Part shown: positions 1 to 11,024 of the stretch, piece by piece
Numbering within the stretch: the first letter of the stretch is position 1
How the letters are laid out: each line of letters starts with the position of its first letter
Origin: Clostridiales bacterium
GTDB lineage: Bacteria > Bacillota > Clostridia > Oscillospirales > Ruminococcaceae
Length of the DNA stretch: 64,000 nt
Assembly: GCA_019423685.1 (NCBI GenBank)
Contig: JAHZAY010000013.1
Location: 1-64,000, forward strand
Direction: 5' to 3'
Program-made: the position numbers and the translations under genes
Notes under the pieces: model-generated
The model's database searches: none
What the model saw: the letters and a program-made list of their open reading frames with translations, nothing else
What the model was told of the DNA's origin: nothing

Positions 1-14
1 TTGAAGCTTTCCCC

Positions 15-34
15 GCTGTCCTCTCGCGGACAGC
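15..34 (-). promoter_or_regulatory. Leader hairpin of a leftward gene outside the window
   Basis: A perfect 7-bp stem (GCTGTCC with GGACAGC) closes a 6-nt loop. It lies just downstream of a leftward promoter, so it would sit in the 5' leader of a gene beyond the left edge. A very similar GCTGTC/GGACAGC hairpin occurs in the leader of the flavin reductase gene near 42738-42753. Function is unknown. Confidence 0.3.
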
Positions 35-40
35 TCATTT

Positions 41-69
41 ATATTACCACATCCTCCCGCCTTTGTCAA
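41..69 (-). promoter_or_regulatory. Leftward sigma-A promoter
   Basis: On the minus strand there is TTGACA, a 17-nt spacer and TAATAT. It points off the left edge, divergent to metA. Confidence 0.5.
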
Positions 70-138
70 CACCTTTTTTGACTTTTTTTGTTTTTTCTTC
101 CTGACCCCATTTATCTGCAAATATAAAGAAGAAAAAGC

Positions 139-167
139 TGGACGAGCTCTTTCCTTTGGAGTACAAT
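139..167 (+). promoter_or_regulatory. Putative metA promoter
   Basis: TGGACG, a 17-nt spacer and TACAAT lie about 40 bases before the metA start. The -35 is weak. No SAM riboswitch or T-box structure could be recognised in the short leader. Confidence 0.4.
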
Positions 168-207
168 ACACTTTAGCGAAAAACTGATTTGGAAGGAAGG
201 ACCCGCT

Positions 208-1140
208 ATGCCGATCAACATTCCCAATGACCTGCCCGCGTGGGAAACGCTGGAAAAGGAGAACATCTTTATTATGTCCGAAAATCGCGCAGCTACTCAG
301 GATATTCGTCCTCTGCGCATTCTGATTCTCAACCTCATGCCCAAAAAGATCGACACCGAGCGACAACTGCTGCGCATGCTCAGCAATACCCCCTTACAGG
401 TAGATGTGGAACTGCTGCAAACCGCTACCCATGCCTCTAAAAACACCTCTGCCGAGCACCTGCTCAAGTTCTACAAGGTATTTGATGAAATCAAAGAAGA
501 GTACTTCGACGGCATGATTATCACCGGCGCGCCGGTCGAACACCTGGAATTTGAGGAGGTTTCCTACTGGGAGGAACTGTGTCAGATCATGGAGTGGAGC
601 AAAAGTCACGTCCACTCCACCCTGCATATCTGCTGGGGCGCACAGGCTGCCCTGCACTACCACTATGGCCTGCAAAAGGTGCAGCTGCCGCAGAAGATGT
701 TCGGCGTCTTCCCGCACACATTGGTGGACAAGAGTGTGCCCCTGCTGCGCGGCTTCGACGAGGTGTACTGGATGCCCCACTCCCGCCATACCGAAATCCC
801 CGCCGAGGCCATCCGCGCCACCGGCAAGCTGTACATCCTCTCCACCTCCCCCATCGCTGGGGTGAATATCGTCACCAACCACAACGGCCGACAGGTCTTT
901 ATCTTCGGCCACTCGGAGTATGAGGCCACCACGCTGGCCGACGAGTACTTCCGCGATTTGGATAAGGGCCTGCCCATCCAGCTGCCCTACCACTATTTCC
1001 CGGACGATGACCCGACCAAAAAGCCCATCCGCACCTGGCGCAGCCACGGCTATCTGTTCTACTCCAACTGGCTCAACTACTACGTCTACCAGTCGACGCC
1101 CTACGACCTGGGAAGCCTGCGGCTGGACCCGCTGCTGTAA
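208..1140 (+). CDS. metA: Homoserine O-acetyltransferase (MetA family)
   Basis: Acylates L-homoserine at the hydroxyl group, the first committed step of methionine synthesis, in the cytoplasm. The 310-residue length is typical of the MetA family. The catalytic Cys142 (HICWGAQA) and the His235/Glu237 pair (FGHSEYE) are all present at canonical positions. Residue 111 is Glu; in characterised MetA proteins Glu here favours acetyl-CoA and Gly favours succinyl-CoA, so despite its usual name this enzyme probably makes O-acetylhomoserine. The ATG follows GGAAGGAAGG. It is a single-gene unit ending at a strong palindromic terminator. Confidence 0.95.
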   Translation: MPINIPNDLPAWETLEKENIFIMSENRAATQDIRPLRILILNLMPKKIDTERQLLRMLSNTPLQVDVELLQTATHASKNTSAEHLLKFYKVFDEIKEEYFDGMIITGAPVEHLEFEEVSYWEELCQIMEWSKSHVHSTLHICWGAQAALHYHYGLQKVQLPQKMFGVFPHTLVDKSVPLLRGFDEVYWMPHSRHTEIPAEAIRATGKLYILSTSPIAGVNIVTNHNGRQVFIFGHSEYEATTLADEYFRDLDKGLPIQLPYHYFPDDDPTKKPIRTWRSHGYLFYSNWLNYYVYQSTPYDLGSLRLDPLL

Positions 1141-1154
1141 TAATTTTTATATAC

Positions 1155-1200
1155 AAGCAAAGAAAAAGTTGCACAGTACTGTGCAACTTTTTCTTTGCTT
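1155..1200. terminator. Bidirectional terminator between metA and the AT-rich gene
   Basis: A perfect 46-bp palindrome (23 bp per arm) has A-rich and T-rich outer arms. It can end transcripts from both convergent genes. Confidence 0.85.
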
Positions 1201-1229
1201 TAGGGTAACAGTGAAAGGTCTTTCCACAA

Positions 1230-2645
1230 CTATTCAGATTTTTTCTTCTTCCTTTTGAACAAATATACAGCAACAATGATTACCCCTATAAGAAGGAGCC
1301 AGATTTCATTGTGCTTTTTCTTCCTGCACGGAATCGGAATTTCTTCCTCGTAACCATATTGCGTTTGATCTGAATATGTAAAAACATATCGCCGTAATTC
1401 TTTCAGCTCCCCTGTTTCATAATCATAGTAGAACCTTTTTTCTGTCGGTGTTACCGTCACACCATCTTCCAAATCAAATTCTTTTACAGAATAAGCCTGT
1501 GGTTGATTTTGATATTCTTCTACTCGTTCCAAAAGATCTTCTTCGAGAGCATTTGTGTTACTTAGCATTTCTACTTGTTGACCGCTTTCCCCAATGAAAT
1601 AAATTGCTCCCTCCTTATAAAATACGGTAATATATTTGCTGGTCATGATCGTATCTTCAATGCAATATTGCAACAGTATCGTACATTGATCGCTATCATT
1701 TAAATTGATACTGAGCAAATATTCTTCCGGGTTAAATTCCGAATCTAACGATTGAATTATGTTGTAAATTTCTTGATACTCTGAATGATCAGATGCTTTT
1801 TCATCTAGAATATATGCATCAGACAATGCCTGAATTTTAATTGGAACTGACAAAATATTGTCAGGGTCTGACAGCATCACTTCTTCAATACTTTTTCTAC
1901 TCGTTTCTCTTATCTTTGTAGATGTGTTGCTCGACAGACTATCATTTTTATCGCCAAAAACCTCAGCTTTTTCTGATACATCTGCCTTTGGAAAATTATC
2001 GCTCGCCATGTTCTTAGATTCTTCTACACTGTATCCACCTGCTAAATTCTCAGCATAGTTAACAATCCACTGTTTAGAGTCAGATGTTTCTCCATAAATT
2101 GCTCCATGGAAACCCAAACTTGCTTTTGCACCTTGCTCATTCGCAAATTGAGCTATTGACCTAGTGTCATTTCCTTCTTCATATTGATCTGCCGTTTTAC
2201 AACCTATGAAATTTGCCACTTTTACATATTGAAAATCCTCATCCATTATTCCTGCAAAAGTGGACTGCTCTTTCGTCTCTTCATTTGTAACTCCTGCGTA
2301 TTTACTATCCACCGCATACACTCCGGTGTAATTACTATTACTCCAGAATGCTATACATTTTTCGTTTCCATGTCCATAAAAGAACAGAACATCACTTGCC
2401 AACTGATTTCGATTACTAAAGCTATTTTCTGAAACCAAGAAACCATAGGTAGAGCTCGCACTATATGTCGAATCAATTACGACCTCTGTAAAAATTTGGT
2501 GTACCTGTTGTACAGTTGCTGCAAAGTGACCACTTCCTGGATCAGATTCCTGTTCATCCAAATCCCAGGAAACCGCAGGGAAAATTATCAACATTGAGCC
2601 GCACAATGTGACGCTTAACAGAAACAATATCAGTTCTTTCATCAT
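1230..2645 (-). CDS. Secreted, membrane-anchored protein with a caspase-like (clan CD) His/Cys pair
   Basis: I do not recognise a named family. The 471-residue protein has an N-terminal signal peptide (residues 1-26) and a C-terminal membrane segment (about 447-463) followed by a Lys/Arg tail, so most of it should lie outside the cell. Residues 85-150 carry a hydrophobic strand ending in YGHGN (His92), then a second hydrophobic strand ending in IGC (Cys149). This is the spacing and context of the dyad of clan CD peptidases (gingipain/CHAT/caspase-like). A later segment with WIVNYAENLAGG resembles the helix after that core. Composition is much more AT-rich than flanking genes, suggesting transfer. 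Its first 33 residues and upstream DNA are duplicated at the next gene. Protease activity is inferred only. Confidence 0.6.
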   Translation of the reverse strand: MMKELILFLLSVTLCGSMLIIFPAVSWDLDEQESDPGSGHFAATVQQVHQIFTEVVIDSTYSASSTYGFLVSENSFSNRNQLASDVLFFYGHGNEKCIAFWSNSNYTGVYAVDSKYAGVTNEETKEQSTFAGIMDEDFQYVKVANFIGCKTADQYEEGNDTRSIAQFANEQGAKASLGFHGAIYGETSDSKQWIVNYAENLAGGYSVEESKNMASDNFPKADVSEKAEVFGDKNDSLSSNTSTKIRETSRKSIEEVMLSDPDNILSVPIKIQALSDAYILDEKASDHSEYQEIYNIIQSLDSEFNPEEYLLSINLNDSDQCTILLQYCIEDTIMTSKYITVFYKEGAIYFIGESGQQVEMLSNTNALEEDLLERVEEYQNQPQAYSVKEFDLEDGVTVTPTEKRFYYDYETGELKELRRYVFTYSDQTQYGYEEEIPIPCRKKKHNEIWLLLIGVIIVAVYLFKRKKKKSE

Positions 2646-2811
2646 TTTACCGCTTTGTGTTCATTCAAATTTCAATTTCCTTTTCTTGATTGTAACACTA
2701 AGGAGTTGTCCTGTCAATGTCGTATGGTTTTTGCTTGTATGTCGATAAATAATGCACAGAATTAAAACCCCGAAACGTGCCCGCGCTCCATTGCACCGTA
2801 CAGCCGCTTTT
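2547..2811. repeat. Local duplication, copy A
   Basis: About 265 bp, covering the signal-peptide codons of the 1230-2645 gene, its upstream DNA and the last codons of ttcA, is nearly identical to 3768-4042. Copy B has about 10 extra bases near 3973-3982. Confidence 0.9.
2762..2811 (-). pseudogene. Remnant of the ttcA 3' end
   Basis: The last 15 or so codons and the stop of ttcA are repeated here, without the rest of the gene, as part of the duplication. It marks the duplication junction. The sequence beyond 2811 no longer matches ttcA. Confidence 0.85.
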
Positions 2812-2849
2812 GTTTTGCAGTAAGCAAAAGATTTTCAGGTTTTGCGCTA

Positions 2850-2951
2850 TCCCTTTTTCCTTGCTTTTATCAAAACAAGAATCCCAATCAGAACAAGTAC
2901 TGATATTCCTGCCAAAAAAAGTGGTTGTTGATCGAGACGCTTCTCTTCATT
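2850..2951 (-). other. In-frame extension after a TGA, encoding a membrane anchor
   Basis: Directly after the TGA (2952-2954) that closes the 2952-3866 reading frame, 34 further codons run in the same frame to a TAG at 2847-2849. They encode a charged linker, a hydrophobic segment (about residues 13-28 of the extension) and a KARKKG tail. This matches the C-terminal anchor of the neighbouring paralogue. The gene therefore has either a nonsense mutation, a recoded UGA, or a real stop that releases the protein. Confidence 0.6.
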
Positions 2952-3866
2952 TCACGGTACTGGTATCATAATTTGATCCGCAGACAATGCCCCATCTTCA
3001 TCCAAATGCGTTACTTCATAATCAATAATATAGAATAGTTCGTCTCCTTCATATTGATAACCATAATAAGAATCTTGAATATTTATTTCTGCATTAGGAA
3101 GTTCCGGAAGTTCAATATTTTTTTCTCCACCATTATCTTTAAAATTTGAAATTCGATCAGCAAGACTTGCCTCTTTACTAATCATCTCTGCTGTAGGCTG
3201 ATCACTGTAAGTCAATAGAAACGCTACACCATCACGAACAGAAATTGTATAATTTACTCCCGTGACAACATTTTCTGTTGCTGTTGGTATAATCTTTGAT
3301 AAAAAGACCGTATATAAGTTATCTCCATACGTATTGGTTTTTACTGTATAGTATTCTTGTGAAAAATTAGGATTAATTTTCTCTACTTCTGTGATTAAAT
3401 CCTTATTTAATAAATTTTCTCCTTTCTGTGCTTCGCTATTTGAATAAGAAATTACAGACGCATCATATGGAATATTCAATTCTACTTGATTAACTCCTTC
3501 CAGCAGATTTATCTGTTGCCGAGTTTGTGGCTCTGCTATCCTTGCTTCTCCGTCTCCTTCAACTAGAGCTGACGCAAGCGTAGAACCTCCCAATGGTACA
3601 ATTTTATTTGCTTGCAAAGATGCCGACCATACTGCATCTGAAATTGTGATTCCAGAAATTAGTGCATTATTATATGTATCTATATTCAGGGTTTCTGCAA
3701 GCGGTTCCGGTTCTCCGAAGGTCACTTCTTCCACCTGAACATAAGAACTGATGTCCCCTTCTACCGCTTCCTGTTCATCTAAATTCCAGGAAGCCGCAGA
3801 GAAGATTGTCAACATTGAGCCGCACAATGTGACACTTAACAGAAACGATATCAGCTTTTTCATCAT
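2952..3866 (-). CDS. Secreted protein, paralogue of the 1230-2645 product, ending at an in-frame TGA
   Basis: A 304-residue secreted protein of unknown function. Its signal peptide (residues 1-26) is almost identical to that of the neighbouring gene at 1230-2645. The C-terminal third has a similar Tyr/Asp/Glu-rich pattern ending in IMIPVP, where the neighbour has EIPIPC. The central part differs and lacks the His/Cys pair. The stop codon is TGA at the position of the neighbour's Cys, and the frame stays open for 34 codons that encode a membrane anchor. Low GC like its neighbour. The protein may be secreted free as read, or anchored if the TGA is read through. Confidence 0.6.
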   Translation of the reverse strand: MMKKLISFLLSVTLCGSMLTIFSAASWNLDEQEAVEGDISSYVQVEEVTFGEPEPLAETLNIDTYNNALISGITISDAVWSASLQANKIVPLGGSTLASALVEGDGEARIAEPQTRQQINLLEGVNQVELNIPYDASVISYSNSEAQKGENLLNKDLITEVEKINPNFSQEYYTVKTNTYGDNLYTVFLSKIIPTATENVVTGVNYTISVRDGVAFLLTYSDQPTAEMISKEASLADRISNFKDNGGEKNIELPELPNAEINIQDSYYGYQYEGDELFYIIDYEVTHLDEDGALSADQIMIPVP

Positions 3867-4042
3867 TTTACCGCCTTGTGTTCATTCAAATTTCAATTTC
3901 CTTTTCTTGATTGTAACACTAAGGAGTTGTCCTGTCAATGTCGTATGGTTTTTGCTTGTATGTTGATAAATAAATGGAGATTATGCACAGAATTAAAACC
4001 CCGAAACGTGCCCGCGCTCCATTGCGCCGTACAGCCGCTTTT
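3768..4042. repeat. Local duplication, copy B
   Basis: Partner of 2547-2811. It spans the signal-peptide codons of the 2952-3866 gene, the intergenic DNA and the 3' end of the intact ttcA. Conservation of the non-coding part suggests a recent event. Confidence 0.9.
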
Positions 4043-4712
4043 TAAATCCACGGTGCTCCTTGTCCATCTGGCGAATCCATTCCTTGGTGCGCTCACGGTT
4101 GGTGTTGCCGTCCACCGGGCAGCGGCTCTTGACGATCGGCAGACCCTCGCCGTGCGCAGCGGCCGAAATCAAGCTCTCCTCCGCCATCACCATTGGGCGA
4201 ATCATCGTCACCTGCTTGCGGGACAGATAGGTCACCGGCTGGAAGCTGGCCACCCTGCCCTCCTCGAATAGGTTCATGATAAAGGTCTCGATGGCGTCGT
4301 CGAAATGGTGCCCCAGCGCAATCTTGTTGCACCCCGCCGCCAGCGCCTCGTCGCACAGGCAGGCCCGGCGCATCCGCGCGCACAGGCTGCACGGATTGGT
4401 TTCCTGCCGCCGGTCAAAGACGATCAGCCCGATCTCGGTGCGCTTGCAGATGTACTCCACTCCCAGCCGCTCACACAGCTGCGCAATGGGGCTGTAGTCG
4501 GTCTGTACCCCGTTAAAACAGGGGTCTAATGTCAACGCCACAATCTCATAGGGGATGCCAAGATAGGCGCGCAGCTGCTGCATCCCCACCAGCAGCGCCA
4601 GCGAGTCCTTTCCTCCGCTGACCCCGATGGCAATCCGGTCCCCCGGCTGGATCATGTCATATTTTTCAATTGCCCGGCGCATCAGTCCGGCCAGTTTCTG
4701 CATCGAAGCCAT
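3993..4712 (-). CDS. ttcA: tRNA 2-thiocytidine synthetase, TtcA-like
   Basis: Expected to thiolate C32 of certain tRNAs using ATP and an iron-sulfur cluster, in the cytoplasm. The PP-loop SGGKDS is at residues 33-38. The Cys108-x-x-Cys111 pair and a third Cys near 198 fit the cluster ligands of the TtcA/TtuA superfamily. I start at the ATG at 4712, which follows GAGGAGGAGTAAC and comes one base after the ruvX stop; an in-frame ATG at 4787 would overlap ruvX. That gives 239 residues. Co-transcribed with ruvX. Its last codons are duplicated at 2762-2811. Exact tRNA substrate is inferred from the family. Confidence 0.85.
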   Translation of the reverse strand: MASMQKLAGLMRRAIEKYDMIQPGDRIAIGVSGGKDSLALLVGMQQLRAYLGIPYEIVALTLDPCFNGVQTDYSPIAQLCERLGVEYICKRTEIGLIVFDRRQETNPCSLCARMRRACLCDEALAAGCNKIALGHHFDDAIETFIMNLFEEGRVASFQPVTYLSRKQVTMIRPMVMAEESLISAAAHGEGLPIVKSRCPVDGNTNRERTKEWIRQMDKEHRGFKKRLYGAMERGHVSGF

Positions 4713-4713
4713 G

Positions 4714-5142
4714 TTACTCCTCCTCGCTGTGGTTGCGGCGGTAGGCAAGATAGTTTTCCAGGATGATGGTCGCCGCCACCGCATCAATCACCTGTTTGCG
4801 CTTTTTGCCGCGGGTGTTGGTCTCATTGAGGTACCCGATGGCCGTGACGGTGGTCTGCCGCTCGTCCCAAAGCTTCACCGGAACCTGCACAAGCTCCTGC
4901 AGCTTCTCGGCAAATTCCTCGCACAGCTTTGCCCGGTCTCCACAACTGCCATCCATGTTGAGCGGGTGTCCCACCACAATCTTCTGGGCGCCCAGCTCCT
5001 CGGCCTGTTGTGCCACCTTTTGAACGGTGGTGGGGAAGTGCTTTTCCCAAATCACCCCGGCGGGACTGGCCAACAGCTCCCCCTTGTCGCAGATGGCAAG
5101 CCCCGTGCGGGCGTCGCCAAAATCCACTGCCATAATCTTCAT
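4714..5142 (-). CDS. ruvX: Putative pre-16S rRNA nuclease / Holliday junction resolvase-like RuvX (YqgF)
   Basis: A 142-residue YqgF-family protein with an RNase H-like fold; family members process the 5' end of 16S rRNA. The motif MAVDFGDARTGLA (residues 4-16) carries the first catalytic Asp, VVGHPLNMDG lies mid-protein, and LWDERQTT and a late DAVAA segment carry the remaining acidic positions. The start at 5142 is chosen because MKIMAVDFGD is the usual family N terminus and it follows AGGAAGAAGCAGG. The upstream in-frame codons back to 5286 look non-coding. First gene of a two-gene unit with ttcA. Confidence 0.9.
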   Translation of the reverse strand: MKIMAVDFGDARTGLAICDKGELLASPAGVIWEKHFPTTVQKVAQQAEELGAQKIVVGHPLNMDGSCGDRAKLCEEFAEKLQELVQVPVKLWDERQTTVTAIGYLNETNTRGKKRKQVIDAVAATIILENYLAYRRNHSEEE

Positions 5143-5253
5143 CCTGCTTCTTCCTTTCCTGTTGCTCGATGATCGCACATTATCTGTATCAGCATACCAC
5201 AACCCCCGCCCTCCTTGCAAGTCCCTTACAAGGAGGGCCGATGTGACAGCAGG

Positions 5254-5275
5254 AATGTCAAAACTTCTTGACATT
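5254..5275 (+). promoter_or_regulatory. Inverted repeat, likely operator of the small HTH pair
   Basis: AATGTCAA and TTGACATT form an 8-bp inverted repeat with a 6-nt spacer. Further TTGACATT half-sites occur at 5280-5287 (over the -35) and TTTGACATTTT at 5325-5335. The HTH protein at 5661 is the obvious candidate to bind here. Confidence 0.45.
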
Positions 5276-5279
5276 CTTG

Positions 5280-5308
5280 TTGACATTCCTTTCCTGCTGT
5301 GCTATGCT
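5280..5308 (+). promoter_or_regulatory. Promoter of the membrane protein/HTH operon
   Basis: TTGACA, 17 nt, TATGCT. The -35 overlaps a TTGACATT half-site. Confidence 0.75.
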
Positions 5309-5347
5309 GAAAATGTAAAAAGAATTTGACATTTTGGAGGTGCTCTC

Positions 5348-5659
5348 ATGGAACTTGCCGCTATCACCGTTGTCCTCGCCCTAATTTTGCTGCTGCTCTT
5401 TCTTGTGCTCATCGTCGCCATGTTTGTCTCGCTTGCAAAGCAGGGGGATGAACGCCGCCGCATGATCGTGCAGAAGGCCAGTGCCAATACCTTTGCCATC
5501 ACCGTGCTCTACCTTCTCTTTTGCATTGTGGAAGGTGTTGTCCGTTCTGCCACAAAAGGCGAGCCTCTGGAAGGGATCAGCCCTCTGGTCACCTTGACCA
5601 CCATCTCGATTGTCTATGCCGTCGAGCTGTTCTATTTTAAACGAAAGTATGGTGACTAA
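5348..5659 (+). CDS. Small two-helix membrane protein paired with an HTH regulator
   Basis: A 103-residue protein of unknown function. Residues 4-30 form a long hydrophobic helix, followed by a charged KQGDERRR turn, then two more hydrophobic stretches (about 49-63 and 78-96). The ATG follows TTGGAGGTGCTCTC. The gene ends within the start region of the small XRE-type regulator, so the two are translationally coupled. Small membrane proteins coupled to YyaQ/XRE-like regulators of this size are common in Firmicutes, where the membrane partner is thought to control the regulator; that role is inferred. Confidence 0.7.
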   Translation: MELAAITVVLALILLLLFLVLIVAMFVSLAKQGDERRRMIVQKASANTFAITVLYLLFCIVEGVVRSATKGEPLEGISPLVTLTTISIVYAVELFYFKRKYGD

Positions 5660-5660
5660 T

Positions 5661-5858
5661 ATGCACAATACCATACGCCAAAGAAGGAAGGGGTTGGGCC
5701 TCTCCCAGGAAGAGCTGGCACAGCGGTGCGGGGTCTCCCGCCAGACGGTAAACGCCATCGAAAACAACCGCTATGACCCCACCCTCGCGCTTGCATTCCG
5801 GCTGGCACAGGTACTCGAAACAACGGTGGATTCTCTTTTTTCTCCATCTGAAATTTGA
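5661..5858 (+). CDS. Short XRE-family transcriptional regulator
   Basis: A 65-residue protein that is almost entirely a helix-turn-helix domain: residues 14-45 (LSQEELAQRCGVSRQTVNAI) are a textbook Cro/C1-type HTH, and the C-terminal VDSLFSP ending is typical of this short subfamily. The chosen ATG at 5661 gives the usual MxNTIRxRR N terminus; an in-frame ATG at 5649 overlaps the previous gene's stop. It probably binds the TGTCAA inverted repeats at 5254-5335 and represses its own operon. Confidence 0.85.
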   Translation: MHNTIRQRRKGLGLSQEELAQRCGVSRQTVNAIENNRYDPTLALAFRLAQVLETTVDSLFSPSEI

Positions 5859-5861
5859 CAC

Positions 5862-5890
5862 TTGAAAAAGTTATTTTCTTCCTGTATAAT
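5862..5890 (+). promoter_or_regulatory. Promoter of the YcxB-like gene
   Basis: TTGAAA, 17 nt, TATAAT. A TTTGACA element (5854-5860) just upstream resembles the half-sites before the HTH operon, so the same regulator may act here. Confidence 0.7.
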
Positions 5891-5918
5891 TGGAAAAAAA
5901 AAGAAAGGATGATTGCCC

Positions 5919-6404
5919 ATGTCGGATACTCCCTGCTTTATGACCCACACCATCTATTCCTTTGAGGAGTATAAACGCTACTGCCGCACCATTCAAAACA
6001 AGATGATCCATCGCCCCGCCGTCATTGCCGTGATGATGGTCGCCTTCGCGCTGCTGGCCCTGCTCGCAGACGATCTCTCTATGCGAATTGGATTCCTGAT
6101 CGGAGCGCTGCTCTGCCCTCTGATCTTTCACATCATCAGCGCTGTCATGGAAAAGAAAGCCTACTACGCAAACCGCGCCTTTCAGGATGCCGACCTCACC
6201 TACAGCTTTTACCCGGACCACATCGAAACCAGCAACGTCCTGGGCTTCACCACCATTTCCTACGACCAGCTGTACCGCGTCATCGAAACAAAGCAGAATT
6301 TCTATTTGATGATCTCGCAGAACCAGGGAATGATTATCGTCAAACAAAATTGCTCCCCCGAGCTGCTCTCCTTCCTGCAACAACTGCACACCAAAGCATC
6401 GTAA
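5919..6404 (+). CDS. YcxB-like membrane protein
   Basis: 161 residues. The N-terminal part holds two hydrophobic helices (about residues 34-75). The C-terminal part (about 95-155) has the YcxB-like domain pattern, with FYPDHIETSNVLGFTTISY and a later FYLMISQNQGMIIVKQ strand. The function of this family is unknown. The ATG at 5919 follows AAAGGATGATTGCCC; an in-frame TTG six bases earlier is less likely. It has its own strong promoter and a shared terminator downstream. Confidence 0.75.
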   Translation: MSDTPCFMTHTIYSFEEYKRYCRTIQNKMIHRPAVIAVMMVAFALLALLADDLSMRIGFLIGALLCPLIFHIISAVMEKKAYYANRAFQDADLTYSFYPDHIETSNVLGFTTISYDQLYRVIETKQNFYLMISQNQGMIIVKQNCSPELLSFLQQLHTKAS

Positions 6405-6420
6405 TGCCCTCCCTGTATCA

Positions 6421-6460
6421 AAAGGGCCGGGACGCTTTTGATAGCGTCCCGGCCCTTTTT
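6421..6460. terminator. Terminator between convergent genes
   Basis: A 16-bp GC-rich stem (AAAGGGCCGGGACGCT with its complement) has a 6-nt loop and T-runs on both strands. Confidence 0.85.
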
Positions 6461-6464
6461 CCTT

Positions 6465-6986
6465 TTAAACTTTCCGCTCAAAGATGCCGCACCGTTCCAC
6501 CTTTCCACTTCCATCTGGATTTTTGTGGAAAACCCGGCTCTCCTCCCCCACCTGGACAAAGCCCAAACGCTCCGCCAGCCTGCGAGAAGCTTCATTTTCC
6601 AAGGCAAGGCGCGCCGTAAAGCGGGAGATCCCATATTGACGTTGCAGCTGCAAAATCATTGCAGCCGCAGCCTCCTGCGCATATCCCTTGCCGTGCCACT
6701 GCCGGTGGAAGAGATAGCCAAGCTCTCTCTCATCCTCACAATTCTCTTCTGCAGGAAAACAGAGATATCCGATTACCCTACTGTGATCGCGCAGACAAAC
6801 CGAATAGAAGAATCCACTCTCAGACCAGATGCGCACCTGCTGCCTTACCTTTTCCTCGCTTGTTGGCAGCGGGTAGTCATAGGCAGCAGCGGGAGATGCT
6901 GAAAAATCCTCAAAAATGCTCAGAATGTCCCGCCATTCCTCCGGCCTCATGGGGTGCATTTGAAGCCGTTGCGTTAAGATTTCCAC
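6465..6986 (-). CDS. GNAT N-acetyltransferase, RimJ/RimL-like
   Basis: A 173-residue acetyl-CoA-dependent acetyltransferase. The N terminus (LTQRLQMHPMRPEEW) and the acetyl-CoA loop near residues 95-105 (RQWHGKGYAQEA) match the RimJ/RimL-type branch that acetylates protein N termini or small molecules. The motif ALENEASRRLAERLGF near 127-142 is typical. The start is GTG at 6986, preceded by AAGGAGAAAAAG. The acceptor cannot be told from sequence. Confidence 0.85.
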   Translation of the reverse strand: MEILTQRLQMHPMRPEEWRDILSIFEDFSASPAAAYDYPLPTSEEKVRQQVRIWSESGFFYSVCLRDHSRVIGYLCFPAEENCEDERELGYLFHRQWHGKGYAQEAAAAMILQLQRQYGISRFTARLALENEASRRLAERLGFVQVGEESRVFHKNPDGSGKVERCGIFERKV

Positions 6987-7006
6987 CTTTTTCTCCTTTC
7001 ACGGTT

Positions 7007-7046
7007 AAAAAAATGCAGCGGCAAAACAGATGTTTTGCCGCTGCAT
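7007..7046 (-). terminator. Terminator of the PFOR gene
   Basis: The 16-bp stem ATGCAGCGGCAAAACA with its complement is followed on the minus strand by a T6 run. Confidence 0.85.
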
Positions 7047-7076
7047 CAAACAGTTAATCGAAACTATTTTGCCGCA

Positions 7077-10619
<3,543 letters not shown>

Positions 10620-10691
10620 TTTGTATTATTCCTCCTTGATAGGTTTAGATGGATGTTATGTACTAGCATATCACACATACCTACTTTATAA

Positions 10692-10720
10692 AGTTTAGCA
10701 TTTTTTGCCGTTATTGTAAA
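10692..10720 (-). promoter_or_regulatory. PFOR promoter
   Basis: On the minus strand: TTTACA, 17 nt, TAAACT, giving a leader of about 65 nt. Confidence 0.6.
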
Positions 10721-11024
10721 GGGACAAAGTGCGCAACTTCTCTTGCAACTGCTATACTTTTTTAACAGTTTTACCATATACGGCTGCCTTCCCTTATGCT
10801 GTTTTCGTAACATTTCTGTCTCTTTTGTGAAAAGGGACAATTTTGGCCCATATGCTCTCTGTAAAATGTCCGGCCGCGACCGCAGCACACCATTTTTGTA
10901 CCGCAAAATATAAGCCGAACGCGATCGGCTTTGATTTGTCCCGATTTTCATCAAAAGGAAAAGCGCCCTTGGCCGACGCGACCCACAGCGGGCAAAATCG
11001 CCTTTTTTGCCGCCAAATGGGAAA

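Noticed and set aside
60..207. SAM riboswitch or T-box before metA
   Set aside because: The leader after the likely transcript start is only about 40 nt, and no conserved riboswitch core is visible.
2920..2951. A SECIS after the TGA at 2952
   Set aside because: The only stem (GAGA/TCTC) puts the loop about 10 nt from the TGA, shorter than the usual 16 nt or more, and has only 4 pairs. Recoding is kept as a possibility, not called.
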